Shown here: positions 53,698 through 63,625 of the stretch, piece by piece | Position numbering within the stretch: position 1 is the stretch's first letter | How the letters are laid out: every line of letters begins with the position of its first letter | Assembly: GCA_037044905.1 (NCBI GenBank) | Contig: JBAOKB010000170.1 | Location: 496,001 to 560,000, forward strand | Origin: Hortaea werneckii | Lineage: Eukaryota; Ascomycota; Dothideomycetes; Mycosphaerellales; Teratosphaeriaceae | Direction: 5' to 3' | Length of the DNA stretch: 64,000 bases | Notes under the pieces: generated by a model | The model's input: only the letters and a program-made list of their open reading frames with translations | Told to the model about the DNA's origin: nothing | Databases searched by the model: none | Position numbers and translations under genes: made by a program

Positions 53698-54356
53698 ATC
53701 GAAATGAAGAAAAGAGAATACCTAGTGCAAGGAAATGGGGGAGTCGGACTAATCGTGGTCGATCAAATACTTAGATTGGATCTGGCTAGTAACAGCCTTT
53801 TGTATCCTGAAAAGACCATTACCGCCAAAAGCCGCCGGCATACCCGCCGCGGAGCACGAGGTCGGTCTTTCATTGAGCTTATTATGGGTCGTACAGAATG
53901 TCGAGTCCGGAGGCAAAGCTTTCTCCAGTCCGGAAGGATTCGGATTCCCGGATTCTCATACTAGTGTGGGACTATTAGTCCGAGGACTCCATTAAACTGG
54001 GCCCGGAAGGGCTCCAGGTATTGTTTCCGGCCACGCGACTGGATCTCCGGAGCCTCAAGGGGTCCGGATTGGGCAGGAAAGCCAATGTGACTCGCTTTCT
54101 CCAGCCTGGTGGCCCCAGAAACTCCACATCATGAACGTCTGGGGTGGGTTTGGAGCATGTAGCTTAGCGGCTGAGCGGCAACTCCAAGATCCCGACAACA
54201 ACAACATAAAAGAAAGCTCAAGTCATGGCCATCTTGTATCTCACATCTCATCAGCAACTTCTTCTCAACACACCAAACTCCTCTGAATTTCCTCATACCC
54301 CTTGCAGAACCAATCAAGAATAAAACATTCCTCACCAACTTTTTGACTTGATCGAA
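53698..54356. promoter_or_regulatory. Divergent promoter region of MFS transporter and aldolase
   Basis: 659 bases between two divergent start codons. The middle holds a dense group of TCCGGA-like sites (separate entry). The aldolase-proximal part has CAAC/CT-rich leader sequence typical of fungal 5' UTRs. Confidence 0.6.
53906..54068. promoter_or_regulatory. Array of TCCGGA-like candidate Zn2Cys6 sites
   Basis: Exact palindrome TCCGGA occurs at 53906, 53929, 54046 and 54063. Near copies are TTCGGA at 53939, CCCGGA at 53947 and 54002, and TTCCGG at 54025. That is eight in 163 bases. CGG/CCG half-sites are the usual contact of Zn2Cys6 proteins, and one such gene lies just beyond the transporter. 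That this regulator binds here is inference. Confidence 0.55.
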
Positions 54357-55343
54357 ATGGCTATCGGCTCAACAAACGGCGCAACCAATGGCGCAACCAA
54401 TGGCCACTCTGGCCGCGTAGGCTTCGATATGGGAGGACTGACTCCGGCCCCAGTAACGCCCTTCACACCCGACGGCGCAGTCGACTACGAAGCCATCCAA
54501 CGCCTGGGATCATGGCTCGGCAGCATCCCAGACGTCAAGGGACTGGTCGTCCTGGGACACGCGGGCGAAGGCACTTTCCTGACCCAGCAAGAACAGGTCG
54601 ACGTGATCAAGGCCTTTGTCAAGTCTGTTAACAACCAGGTCCCGATCATTGCCGGCATTACTGGTGAAGGCACCGAAGTCGCAGCGGAAGAGGCGAAGCG
54701 CGCAAGGGAAGCTGGCGCCCAGGCAGGCCTGCTCTACCCGTCCCACGGCTGGCTGCGGTTCGGTTACCAGCCCGGTGCTCCCCAGGATCGCTACCGAAGG
54801 GTGTACGAGCACAGCGGCCTGCCACTCATTCTGTTCCAATACCCCGACGCCACCAAGGCCACGTACAGCCTGCAGACGATGCTCGACATTGCCGCTCTGC
54901 CGGGCGTGTTCGCGATGAAGAACGGCGTGCGCAACATGAAGCGCTGGGACACTGAGATCCCCGTGATCCGACGCGAGCGGCCAGAGCTTCAGATCCTGAC
55001 CTGCCACGACGAGTACCTCCTGCACACGGCTTTCGACGTCGATGGCATGCTGGTTGGGTACGGCAACATTGCACCGGAGCCTCTTATCGAGATGATCAAG
55101 GCGGGTAAGGCGCGAGACTACCCACGTGCCCGCGCCATTCATGACCAGCTCCTCCCGGTGACCAAGAGCGTGTACCACCGGGGATCACATATGGAGGGCA
55201 CCGTCGCATTAAAACACGCACTTGTTGCCAGGGGTATCCTCAGTCACGCCAGGGTGCGGTCACCATTGATGCCGTTGCCGGATGGAGCGGATCTGGAGAT
55301 TCATGCAGCGATGAAATCTGCTCAGCTGCCCAAGGTTGCATAA
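54357..55343 (+). CDS. DHDPS/N-acetylneuraminate-lyase family aldolase
   Basis: A class I pyruvate-type aldolase of the dihydrodipicolinate synthase superfamily. Fungi lack the diaminopimelate lysine route, so such proteins act in sugar-acid or hydroxy-keto-acid breakdown, for example 2-keto-3-deoxy acid cleavage. The start at ATG 54357 (context GAAATGG) gives 328 residues in one exon. The N-terminus has a 12-bp tandem repeat encoding GATN twice. The barrel shows GLTPAPVTPFTPDGAVDY, VLGHAGEGTFLT, IIAGITGEGT, the Tyr of ILFQYPD and the Schiff-base Lys of VFAMKNG, then LVGYGNIAPE. There is no signal peptide, so it is probably cytosolic. It is divergent from the MFS gene, which may supply its substrate. 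Confidence 0.85.
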   Translation: MAIGSTNGATNGATNGHSGRVGFDMGGLTPAPVTPFTPDGAVDYEAIQRLGSWLGSIPDVKGLVVLGHAGEGTFLTQQEQVDVIKAFVKSVNNQVPIIAGITGEGTEVAAEEAKRAREAGAQAGLLYPSHGWLRFGYQPGAPQDRYRRVYEHSGLPLILFQYPDATKATYSLQTMLDIAALPGVFAMKNGVRNMKRWDTEIPVIRRERPELQILTCHDEYLLHTAFDVDGMLVGYGNIAPEPLIEMIKAGKARDYPRARAIHDQLLPVTKSVYHRGSHMEGTVALKHALVARGILSHARVRSPLMPLPDGADLEIHAAMKSAQLPKVA

Positions 55344-55557
55344 ATGTCGGAAGCGCATATCGGATTTGAATGTTTTCTTTTTGGTGTACGGTAAATCTGC
55401 ATAGATTAGCGAGTATTGCATCACAATCATCACATATATGTCAGTTTTACATGTTTCACTAGGAAAGTCTTTCGGATTTCAATCGCTCCGAACAAATTTG
55501 TAGAAATTTTTTGTCGCTGTCATTTTGTTATTGATTGAAGATGCAACTTGCCTGCAC

Positions 55558-57888
55558 TTAGCGGGCGGTCGAGTAGTCGGGCTTATAGGCAACTGCACCG
55601 CCCTTCGTTAGCTCCCTGAGCGCCATGGTAGCATACTGACTGCTTCCTAGCTGGAACTTCATGATCACCGCGATCTTCTTCTCGTCTTCCACCTCACCGG
55701 CATCGCGGTCATTATCGACCTTCGTTGCATCGCCATTGGGAGCTCCGGCACTACCATTTGCCTCCGCCTTATTCGTGACCTTTCGGACTCGCTCGCCATC
55801 CGTCTCAACCATCTGCTCCTCTCCGACGTATGCCTTGACTTCCCAGTCAACCACACCAGATACCGGTCTTGCCATCATCTTTCTGTAACTACCACTCAAG
55901 CTGGCGTCCTTCCAAGAGCGTCGCATCTTATGCGGATCCAGTTTTCCACCAGCTTCGGAGCCCATGAATTCCTCGTAGAACTTGCCAATTTCGTTACCGG
56001 GATACAATACATCAAAACCAGGCAATGGCAGTACAACATCAAAGATGTCATATTTGCCTGAAGAGGCTTCGGCGGCAGTGAGATGGCGCGCACGAGTGAA
56101 CTTGTCATCGGCTGAGGGCGCAGCATCTTCAGCTGCTGGACGAACGATAGGCTCGCCATCTTCGTCTACTTCGTCTTTCGGAGCAGTTTCACCGCCATCC
56201 TTCTCTCCGACTATCACCAGGTCGCCTTCAACAACCTTGTCGCCGAATCTCTCCCAACGCTGTCCAACGACGGTGTTCCAGACCAAGCTCTGATACGCGT
56301 GGACATACATAAGGCGCAAGTTACGCTGGATCTGCATCAGAGAACCCTGCCAATCCGTGGCTTGTATGAGTCTACCGGTCTTCTTGTCGCGCTTGGACAG
56401 GAATTGCATGATGGCTCCCTCAGCCTGGAAACGCCTTGGCAATCTGGCCATGACCTCAGCTCCGGTGGCCTTTCCCTCGCGCCATTGACGGATGGCATCA
56501 GCACGATTGATGTCATCTTGTGGCACTTTGCCATTACCATCAGCTTGCTGATTCTCTGGCAGGAGATGGTCGGGATACCCAAGGATGAGATTGACAGCGC
56601 CTTCCAGATCGTTCTGTAGTATCTTTAAGCCGACGGCATGGGTGCCTGTGCTGAAGGTGCCAAAACGCTGGAGACCATAGTAGTTCAGGTAGCCTTTCTC
56701 TCTGAACGCTTGTCCTGCTTGCGTCACGGCTGCTTTGATCTGCTCCAATCGTTTTTCGTGACTGAGACCTGCTTCACCTTCGACGTGTACGTCGCGCAAC
56801 GTGAGTGTAAACTCATTCCCAAGAAGCTCACCCAAGTCCAGACCATGTGGCTTGTGCTCAAAACCGCCGACTATCCAGCCTTTGGCACTTCTGTTAAGGC
56901 CGGCAAGTCGTTCCGCCCTTATGCGGAAGACAGCCACACGCTGTACTGTGACACCACGCCTATCTTTGGTACCCGCGAATTGGAAGTTCTTGACAGGAAT
57001 CTTGAGCTGCGAGGCAATGAAATAGAGCACCTCCATGGTATCCTTGTTTTCCTTGTACAAGGTGAAGTGGAGGTACTCACCTCCTAGCTCGCTCCAGCCA
57101 AGCTTGCCCTTGACAAGAGCGCCATCGACGTCCCTCGGAGTCGACTTGTCGCCACGCGCTCCCTTAGCAGGCTTCCCAGGCGCGGCTTTAACAGCAATGA
57201 CGCCAGCCTCGTCCTGCATCGTCTCCGTTTGAAGCTTGGAGGCAAAGATGCGGCGAATGGCAACATGTGCTGCGGTCCGCTGAGACTTTTCTGAGATTAC
57301 GCCGGAGCGGATGGTGGGAAGATCGCGAGGTCTTTTGTGAGGGTTTCGAAGTACCGAAGAGTAAAGAGCAACAATTCGATCTGTCACTTCATCGCCAAAG
57401 ATGTTCACCAGGGCCTGCCTGTCGTCGGAAGACAGTTCCGCAGTGACGGGTTGCTGCTCCGCAGTGCTGTCTCGTTGCTCCAAAGCAGATGGACCTTGGT
57501 CCTGTTCGGGCGCTGAAGGCGGCTCATTGGCAATTGTCGAGTCAACCGTGGAGCCGTTGGCTGCATCAGGTGCAGGCTTAGACTGTTCTCCATTGCCGTC
57601 TGCCTGCTGAACTGGGGCGTCCTTTTGACGCTTGGGCTCAAAACCTGGCAGCTCAGTCAAATGGAGGACTGCTCCTGTGGGCAAAATTTCATTGACCAAG
57701 AAATCCGTATAGCGCTGCTTGACGACGCATTGGAAGCTTGGTTTTGATGGCGATACATAGGCCGTGATGCCCACCGCTCGTTCCTGCTCCGTCTCGGCCT
57801 CGGTGGCGTGGGCTATCGCACTGCTTACTGCGACCTTGGCTCTTTTGCTGGGCGGCTCCTCATGCTCAGCAGCACGCTTCTCGACCAT
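55558..57888 (-). CDS. PUS7: TruD-family pseudouridine synthase Pus7
   Basis: A nuclear RNA-modifying enzyme that converts uridine to pseudouridine in tRNA, U2 snRNA and mRNA. It has 776 residues in one intact frame, longer than yeast Pus7 mainly because of acidic, low-complexity insertions (Gln/Ser-rich near residues 100-145, and TAPKDEVDEDGEP near 590). The N-terminus is basic (EEPPSKRAKVAV), a likely nuclear signal. The catalytic motif FQFAGTKDRRGVTVQRVAVF (about residues 303-322) has the active-site Asp, and NYYGLQRFGTFSTGTH matches the second TruD motif. The C-terminus returns to the catalytic fold (KFQLGSSQYATMALREL). The gene shares a 431-bp upstream region with carboxypeptidase Y. Confidence 0.92.
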   Translation of the reverse strand: MVEKRAAEHEEPPSKRAKVAVSSAIAHATEAETEQERAVGITAYVSPSKPSFQCVVKQRYTDFLVNEILPTGAVLHLTELPGFEPKRQKDAPVQQADGNGEQSKPAPDAANGSTVDSTIANEPPSAPEQDQGPSALEQRDSTAEQQPVTAELSSDDRQALVNIFGDEVTDRIVALYSSVLRNPHKRPRDLPTIRSGVISEKSQRTAAHVAIRRIFASKLQTETMQDEAGVIAVKAAPGKPAKGARGDKSTPRDVDGALVKGKLGWSELGGEYLHFTLYKENKDTMEVLYFIASQLKIPVKNFQFAGTKDRRGVTVQRVAVFRIRAERLAGLNRSAKGWIVGGFEHKPHGLDLGELLGNEFTLTLRDVHVEGEAGLSHEKRLEQIKAAVTQAGQAFREKGYLNYYGLQRFGTFSTGTHAVGLKILQNDLEGAVNLILGYPDHLLPENQQADGNGKVPQDDINRADAIRQWREGKATGAEVMARLPRRFQAEGAIMQFLSKRDKKTGRLIQATDWQGSLMQIQRNLRLMYVHAYQSLVWNTVVGQRWERFGDKVVEGDLVIVGEKDGGETAPKDEVDEDGEPIVRPAAEDAAPSADDKFTRARHLTAAEASSGKYDIFDVVLPLPGFDVLYPGNEIGKFYEEFMGSEAGGKLDPHKMRRSWKDASLSGSYRKMMARPVSGVVDWEVKAYVGEEQMVETDGERVRKVTNKAEANGSAGAPNGDATKVDNDRDAGEVEDEKKIAVIMKFQLGSSQYATMALRELTKGGAVAYKPDYSTAR

Positions 57889-58319
57889 CTTTGCAACGGC
57901 AGAGGTGAAGCTGCTGTGGTTGATCAGGTACCTTCCAAATCTGGAACAGAAATTCTAGTATCGGTTGGTCCCGTGAGCTCGACCATCGGCGGTCGGAGGT
58001 TTCTGATAAGGCAGCCCGCCAGTCGCAGTCCCAGTCGCATCGTCATATGGCCCATGCTCCTCCTCGGCGATTGCGTTGCTGGGCACCCGACCGGCCTCAG
58101 CCATCCATCTGTCCCCCATCCTGTCGCCTGACTGTTCTCTCCCTTCTGTCACAACCCATCACGGTCTGGTACTCGATCACCTCCAGCAGCTCCATCATCA
58201 TCTACCATCCCCTGGACAGAGCTATTTCATCTCTTGTCCCGGCCCCCTTCCTACTCCTGCTGCTCTTCTACCCTTATCTATTCACCAGCTCGGCGTCTGA
58301 TTAGCTCCCTATCGCCACC
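57889..58319. promoter_or_regulatory. Shared upstream region of PUS7 and carboxypeptidase Y
   Basis: 431 bases between divergent starts. The half next to carboxypeptidase Y is strongly pyrimidine-rich (58120-58300) and ends in the context CGCCACCATGA, a good fungal initiation site. No factor motif was assigned. Confidence 0.55.
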
Positions 58320-59966
58320 ATGAAGGTAGCCGCATCAGCGTTGCTCATCGGAGCAGCGACGGCGGCTGTTCCGCAGCAGCAGCAGCCATTACAAGCGCCT
58401 GAAGCCGTCAACAACGTCCTCAAGTCGGCTGGCGAGAAGGCGTCGGCATGGACCAAGCCGCTGAAGAACCTCCAGCATGAGCTCAAGCACCTGACCGAGG
58501 AGGCACGGCAGACGTGGGACGAGGTCGCACTCATGTTCCCGGAGGCGATGGACCATGCCAACTTCATCTCCACGCCGAAGAAGCACACACGCAAGCATGA
58601 CACCGAGTGGGACTTCATCACTTCCGGTAAGGCGACCCAGGACATCTGGGTCACCAACAAGGATGGTGAGAAGGAGCGTGAGCTCGACGGTAACCTTGAA
58701 GCATTCAACCTCCGCACCAAGAAGGTCGACCCAAAGAGCTTGGGCGTGGACAAGGTCAAGCAGTACTCGGGCTACCTGGACAACGAAGAGGATGATAAGC
58801 ATCTCTTCTATTGGTTCTTTGAGTCCCGCAATGACCCCAAGAATGACCCAATCGTTCTTTGGTTGAACGGCGGCCCAGGCTGCTCTTCCCTGACCGGTCT
58901 CTTCATGGAGCTTGGCCCCAGCGGCGTCACCAAGAACATTGGTCTCGACTACAACCCTAGCAGCTGGAACGCCAACGCTTCCGTCATCTTCCTTGACCAG
59001 CCGGTGAATGTCGGCTACTCCTACTCCAGCTCTTCTGTCTCCAACACGGTCGCAGCCGGCAAGGACGTCTACGCACTGCTTACTCTGTTCTTCAAGCAGT
59101 TCCCAGAGTACGCGGAGCAGCCGTTCCACATCTCTGGCGAGTCCTACGCTGGCCACTACATTCCCGTCTTCGCTTCCGAGATCCTGTCCCACAAGAAGCG
59201 CAACATCAACCTGCAGTCGGTCTTGATCGGCAACGGTCTAACTGATGGCCTCACTCAGTACGAGTACTACCGCCCGATGGCATGCGGTGATGGAGGCTGG
59301 CCTGCGGTCCTCTCCGAGCAGGAGTGCACCAGCATGGACAACGCTCTCCCACGCTGCCAGTCGCTCATCCAGAGCTGCTACAACAGCGAGTCTGTCTGGT
59401 CTTGCGTCCCGGCTTCCATCTACTGCAACAACGCCATCATCGGCCCCTACCAGCGCACCGGCATGAACCCATACGATGTTCGCAAGAAGTGTGGCAGCAA
59501 CAGCCTCTGCTACGATGAGCTGGACTGGATCCAGGAGTACCTCAACAAGCCGGAGGTGATGAAGGCTCTCGGCGCCGAGGTCGACAGCTACGATAGCTGC
59601 AACTTCGACATCAACCGTAACTTCCTGTTCCAGGGTGACTGGATGCAGCCTTTCCACCGCCTGGTCCCGGACATCCTCAAGGAGATTCCAGTGCTCGTGT
59701 ACGCTGGCGACGCGGACTTCATCTGCAACTGGCTCGGCAACCTCGCCTGGACCAGCGAGCTCGAGTGGCCGGGTCACGAAGACTACAAGAAGGCGCCAAT
59801 GGAGGACCTTGAGCTGCTCGACGACGGCACCAAGATTGGCTCTGTAAAGAGCTCCGGCAACTTCACTTTCGTCCGTCTGCACGCTGGTGGTCACATGGTC
59901 CCCTACGACCAGCCTGTCGCCAGTTTGGACATGCTGAACAGGTGGTTGGGCGGTGAATGGATGTAG
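58320..59966 (+). CDS. Vacuolar serine carboxypeptidase Y (CpyA/Prc1 type)
   Basis: A vacuolar exopeptidase of family S10, made as a preproenzyme: signal peptide (MKVAASALLIGAATAA), propeptide to about residue 125, then the mature enzyme. 548 residues, one exon, the usual length of fungal CPY. Visible residues are the oxyanion block IVLWLNGGPGCSSL, nucleophile Ser275 in SGESYAGHY, the Asp in VYAGDADFICNW and the His in HAGGHMVPYDQP. Cys residues match the S10 disulfides, and sequons (NAS, NFT) are present. The codons end mostly in C or G, more biased than in neighbouring genes, which suggests high expression. The gene is intact, with no frameshift. Confidence 0.94.
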   Translation: MKVAASALLIGAATAAVPQQQQPLQAPEAVNNVLKSAGEKASAWTKPLKNLQHELKHLTEEARQTWDEVALMFPEAMDHANFISTPKKHTRKHDTEWDFITSGKATQDIWVTNKDGEKERELDGNLEAFNLRTKKVDPKSLGVDKVKQYSGYLDNEEDDKHLFYWFFESRNDPKNDPIVLWLNGGPGCSSLTGLFMELGPSGVTKNIGLDYNPSSWNANASVIFLDQPVNVGYSYSSSSVSNTVAAGKDVYALLTLFFKQFPEYAEQPFHISGESYAGHYIPVFASEILSHKKRNINLQSVLIGNGLTDGLTQYEYYRPMACGDGGWPAVLSEQECTSMDNALPRCQSLIQSCYNSESVWSCVPASIYCNNAIIGPYQRTGMNPYDVRKKCGSNSLCYDELDWIQEYLNKPEVMKALGAEVDSYDSCNFDINRNFLFQGDWMQPFHRLVPDILKEIPVLVYAGDADFICNWLGNLAWTSELEWPGHEDYKKAPMEDLELLDDGTKIGSVKSSGNFTFVRLHAGGHMVPYDQPVASLDMLNRWLGGEWM

Positions 59967-60801
59967 GCACAAGTGCTATAATCAGCACTGGTCTTGATGT
60001 GTTACGACGACATCGTACTAGACTGAGGAATTGTATCGTACCTTGCATATAGGCATTCAAGCTATCAATCTGCCTTCCACTCTTCACTTTGGTTTCTTAC
60101 ATTCTTCTTCTTTCTAGCGTGGCTCCCAAACTAGCACCACCACTGGAACCATGCTTGCATCCCTAATCACGGAACGATTGGTACTATCATATCGTTCAGA
60201 AACTAAATGAGATGGCGAAAAACGTATCCGCAGTCCAAACTTCCCAGTAGGTTTCCCAATAAAACCTCGTATCTCCTAACCTACCACGGGCCCTCCGACT
60301 CACACATCCGTTCACAGTTCAGCCCAAATTGCCCTGGTCACACCCACAGAATCTGACAGTTTCTCACTGTCTTCCCCCTATCCCCCCTCTTTATCCTCAA
60401 TCCGGCTCCGAGATACACGGCTGATCTTCACCCTGAATCGAGTGCGAGTCGGTCCTGGTCTTGATCGATCGGCCCATCACTGTGCTCGGAATTGTAAGTT
60501 CCGCGCAATCTTGACATGCTGTCGGTACTCGCTCTTAGGGAAAGTAAGCAGAATAAAGACATTTGGTTAACTGTACCTCCCTTGCGCCCACAACGAGAGG
60601 AGAAAAGGCGAGGAAGACATGGAAAAGGCGTGGAGAGGAAGCGTGAGCATAACAAAGAAAAAAGAAAAAAAAGAAAAAAGAAAAAAGGGAAGCTAGTGGG
60701 CGAATGGCTCGCAAAAGCATCGTGACCATCGACGCCATCAAAATCGTCCATTCATTCAATCATCTCTCACAATCAACCCTAAATCCCCAACCATTCCTAT
60801 C
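59967..60801. other. Convergent intergenic region with purine tract
   Basis: About 830 bases where the carboxypeptidase Y and P450 genes end facing each other; two 3' UTRs at most. It contains an A-rich purine tract at 60654-60692. Short frames here show no protein character. Confidence 0.5.
60654..60692 (+). repeat. A-rich polypurine tract
   Basis: 39 consecutive purines built from A runs separated by single G, in a convergent intergenic region. Slippage-prone; no gene remnant beside it. Confidence 0.85.
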
Positions 60802-62691
60802 TCACCTCCTCGCTCTAATCCTCACCCTCAAATCCCCACCGGGAGCCAAAGCGCCACTGCCCGCAAACGCCTTCGCAAAACCCGGGAACTCCTGCGTCGG
60901 ATTCCCCTTCTCATCCAGGAACCCGACGACCTCGAAATCGAGCTTCAGCAGCACCATGGCCAGGGCGCCGACGGCTTCCTGCTTGGCGAAGACGCGGCCG
61001 GGACAGATGGTCTTGCCGCCGCCGAAGGGGAAGAATTTCCCGTTTGTGCCGCCGCCGCCGAGGGTGAAGACTTCTTTCCCCGTTTCAGGGTCCACGGTGA
61101 GGAAGCGTTCGGCGTTGAAGGCGGCGTAGGATGGTTTGTGGTGGGATTTCTCATCGTCGTCTGGTGACCCCCAAGCGACGGGGTCGTGGTGGCCGAGCCA
61201 GGACGGCGCGAAGACGTTGTCGCCTTTCTTCAACGTCACGGTTCGCTTGCTGTCCTCGTCGAGGGGCAGGATGAGGTCCTCGGAGAGGTTGCGCGTAACG
61301 AGGACGTCGGCGTAGAGGCGTAGTGTCTCGGTCCAGATGGACTGGAGTAGAGGTTGGCCCATCAGGGTCGGGACGTCGAGGGTTTGTCCGTCGGGTTTGA
61401 GGGAGTTTTGGAGCTCGGTCAGGACGCGTGGGAGGAGGGTGGGATTGGCGGTCGGGGAAAGGATGTGCATTAGCATCCACCCTGTGGCGGGGATGGCGTT
61501 GCTCGCGAGGGCAAAGGTCATTCCCAAGTCGAGCGCGGCTCCAGTCCGGGTGTTGAGGTGGCGGTCCTTGTAGTTTATTTGTCGTGCGCGGTTGAGTCGA
61601 CTACCGAGGAATGGTTCCCATGCTGGACCCTCCTAAAAGCAGGAAGTCAAAATCAGTCCGTGATTTCATGTAAGAGACGTCACTTCGAAAGTGTCGCACA
61701 GCCGTCCTTGAACTCCCCAAGTCGGCGATGAAGCCGACCCCATGTAACCAAGCATATAGACAAACGAAACGATCTCACTTACCGGATCAACAGGCTTCCC
61801 ACCACTAAGCCGATGCATCTCCAAACTCCAGCGCTCCAAATTCCTAAAAATTCGATCCCGGACTTCAAACGCATCTCCCATCAGGAAGCGCGGCAGCCCA
61901 AAGAAAAAACTCAAAAACCTCGTATCGAATTTATAGAAATCCTCCCGGTACCCGGGATACATCTGGAGGAGGTGATCGCCCATGAGGGCACGCGTCGAAG
62001 CCGTGAACATCCTATCCCTGAGCCAAGCATAAAGGGGGACCATCTCCTCTTCCCCTTCAGCAGCGGCGGAGGATCCCCCCGCGTTGTCGTCCTGCTGCTG
62101 CTGATCCAGCGCCTGGTCCAAAAACGCCGTAAAATGCGCCGTCAGCTCATCGACCCGCTCGCGCTTGATCAAATAGCGCGAATTCATCTCGAACTCGAGA
62201 TGTTTCCCGTGCTCGGCATTGCGGATCTGGTCGTCGGGGAACTCGAACACTTTACTGAAGAGGTCGCGTTCGAAGACGTCGCGGGAGGCGGTGCGGGCTT
62301 TGAAGAGGTCGCGGACCGCGGGCGGCGAGAAGAGGATGTGCGTTTTGCGGCCGCCGACGAGTAAGGTGCAGATCCCCGTGGAGCGGGGATGGAAGGAGAA
62401 GAGTTTATTCCAGTATTGGCCGGGATAGGGGGCGAGGAAGTCGAGGGAGTTGCCGAGGAAGGGTAAAGTGTAGGGAATTTGGGGCGGAGTGACGGATTGT
62501 TTGCCCATGGCGTGTGGCGGTTGGTGGGTGAATTGGCGGAGGGTGCGGTAGTAGGTCCATGTTGTGTAGATCCGGATGCTGGTTAGGAGGAGAGCTATCG
62601 CTGCGAAACCGGCGACGGTGTAGAGAAAGACAGGATTTATCGTAGTATTGATTCTTTCTAAGAGGACGTCCATCTTTTGTAGATATGCCAA
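60802..62691 (-). CDS. Cytochrome P450 (CYP7/CYP8-like fold, fungal)
   Basis: An ER-anchored monooxygenase. Exons are 62691-61783 and 61632-60802; the 150-nt intron joins GGKPVDP to EGPAWEPFLGSRLN and gives 579 residues. An N-terminal membrane anchor (FLYTVAGFAAIALLLTSI) is followed by the proline-rich hinge PPQIPYTLPFLGNSLDF. The ExxR motif is ETLRLYADVLVTR and the heme-Cys motif FFPFGGGKTICPGR. The I-helix stretch ASNAIPATGWMLMH lacks the normal acid-Thr pair and resembles the CYP7/CYP8 (sterol hydroxylase / prostacyclin synthase) pattern. A Gln/Asp/Ala-rich insertion lies near residue 200. The substrate is unknown, and no biosynthetic backbone gene lies beside it in the window. Confidence 0.88.
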
Positions 62692-63625
62692 TCGTGTGGG
62701 CTATGTTGCAGCAACGGCTTGAATCTCGGCGGAAGGACTTGAAAGGCTCTCTTTCAGTCCATGTATGAAGCGCAAAAGCGAGAGTAAAAAGGGTTTAAAA
62801 AGAGAGATGATCGTAAGCACCTTTATAGCGTATCGAAAGCGAAGGCCGCGTTCATCGTACATACACACACTCGAGACACAATAGGGTGGATGATCAGGAC
62901 CCCCACCTGCACCGTGCCACGGATGTCACTTCAGCCGAGCTGAGCACGCTGCATGGAACGGAGCTGAGAATCCCTCCAACTCCCCCCCGGCATCACCATC
63001 CTGCAGGATTGAGAGAAAATGTGAGACAGCTTATGCAATCGTCACCGCCCAGAGACCTGAAACCTGGCCTAGAGTGACGGTGGCGCAATGGGATAAGATG
63101 AATAGGCTTTGTTACCTATGGCCTAGAGCTGCAGATTCTCAACTTGGGCCTAGTCGGGCCAAGATCACGATACTCAAGTGCTGCCCGACACCCAAGCGGA
63201 GAAGGCAACAGGCTGGAAAGGAACGAAGGACGGTCTTGTCTGCAGAAGGAAGGTGCATTGGCTTTGGGGGAGCAAAGTGTAATATCTCAAAGACCAGGAC
63301 CGGAAACTCTCAATCCATACAGAATGGCCGCAGAAAAAATGTTCTCATTGATTTCTTCGCTACGACGGGAAGAATTCCCGGGAAGTTCTTTTATGGTCCC
63401 TTTCATACTCATAACCACGTTTCACAATAAACACATCCCACATCGCTTTCAAAAACACGTCTAAAGCCGCCTCCACTGCCCGGGAGGGGGGCGTGGAGGG
63501 AAAGGCAGGTGCGGCAGTGATTAATTATCTTCCTGCCGGCAAGGGCGGCCAAGTACGCACAGGGTCGAGTTGAAAGAAGCCCAAAGAAACATCAAGCAGA
63601 AGAGTCCTCAGGAGCGAAGAGGCAT
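62692..63625. other. Intergenic region
   Basis: About 930 bases between the P450 start and the elongation-factor stop. Plus-strand frames of 106-118 codons at 63074-63464 overlap in different frames and lack any family similarity. I see no feature beyond the promoter of the P450 and the 3' UTR of the elongation factor. Confidence 0.45.

Noticed and set aside
54148..54200. tRNA-like A-box (TAGCTTAGCGG) near the aldolase start
   Set aside because: No matching B-box (GGTTCGANTCC) at the right distance and no cloverleaf stems. It fits a 5' upstream region better.
54510..55178. 222-codon minus-strand frame over the aldolase gene
   Set aside because: Antisense shadow of a GC3-rich gene; the sense strand carries the catalytic motifs.
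55558..57888. PUS7 insertions as evidence of unspliced introns
   Set aside because: The low-complexity acidic insertions lack donor and acceptor pairs and fit ordinary disordered loops.
58389..59192. 267-codon minus-strand frame, with a 244-codon one at 59238-59972
   Set aside because: Both are antisense to carboxypeptidase Y. Strong C/G-ending codon bias in the sense gene creates such open antisense frames.
63074..63464. Overlapping plus-strand frames of 118 and 106 codons
   Set aside because: No signal peptide, domain or codon bias, and the frames overlap one another. Probably non-coding.
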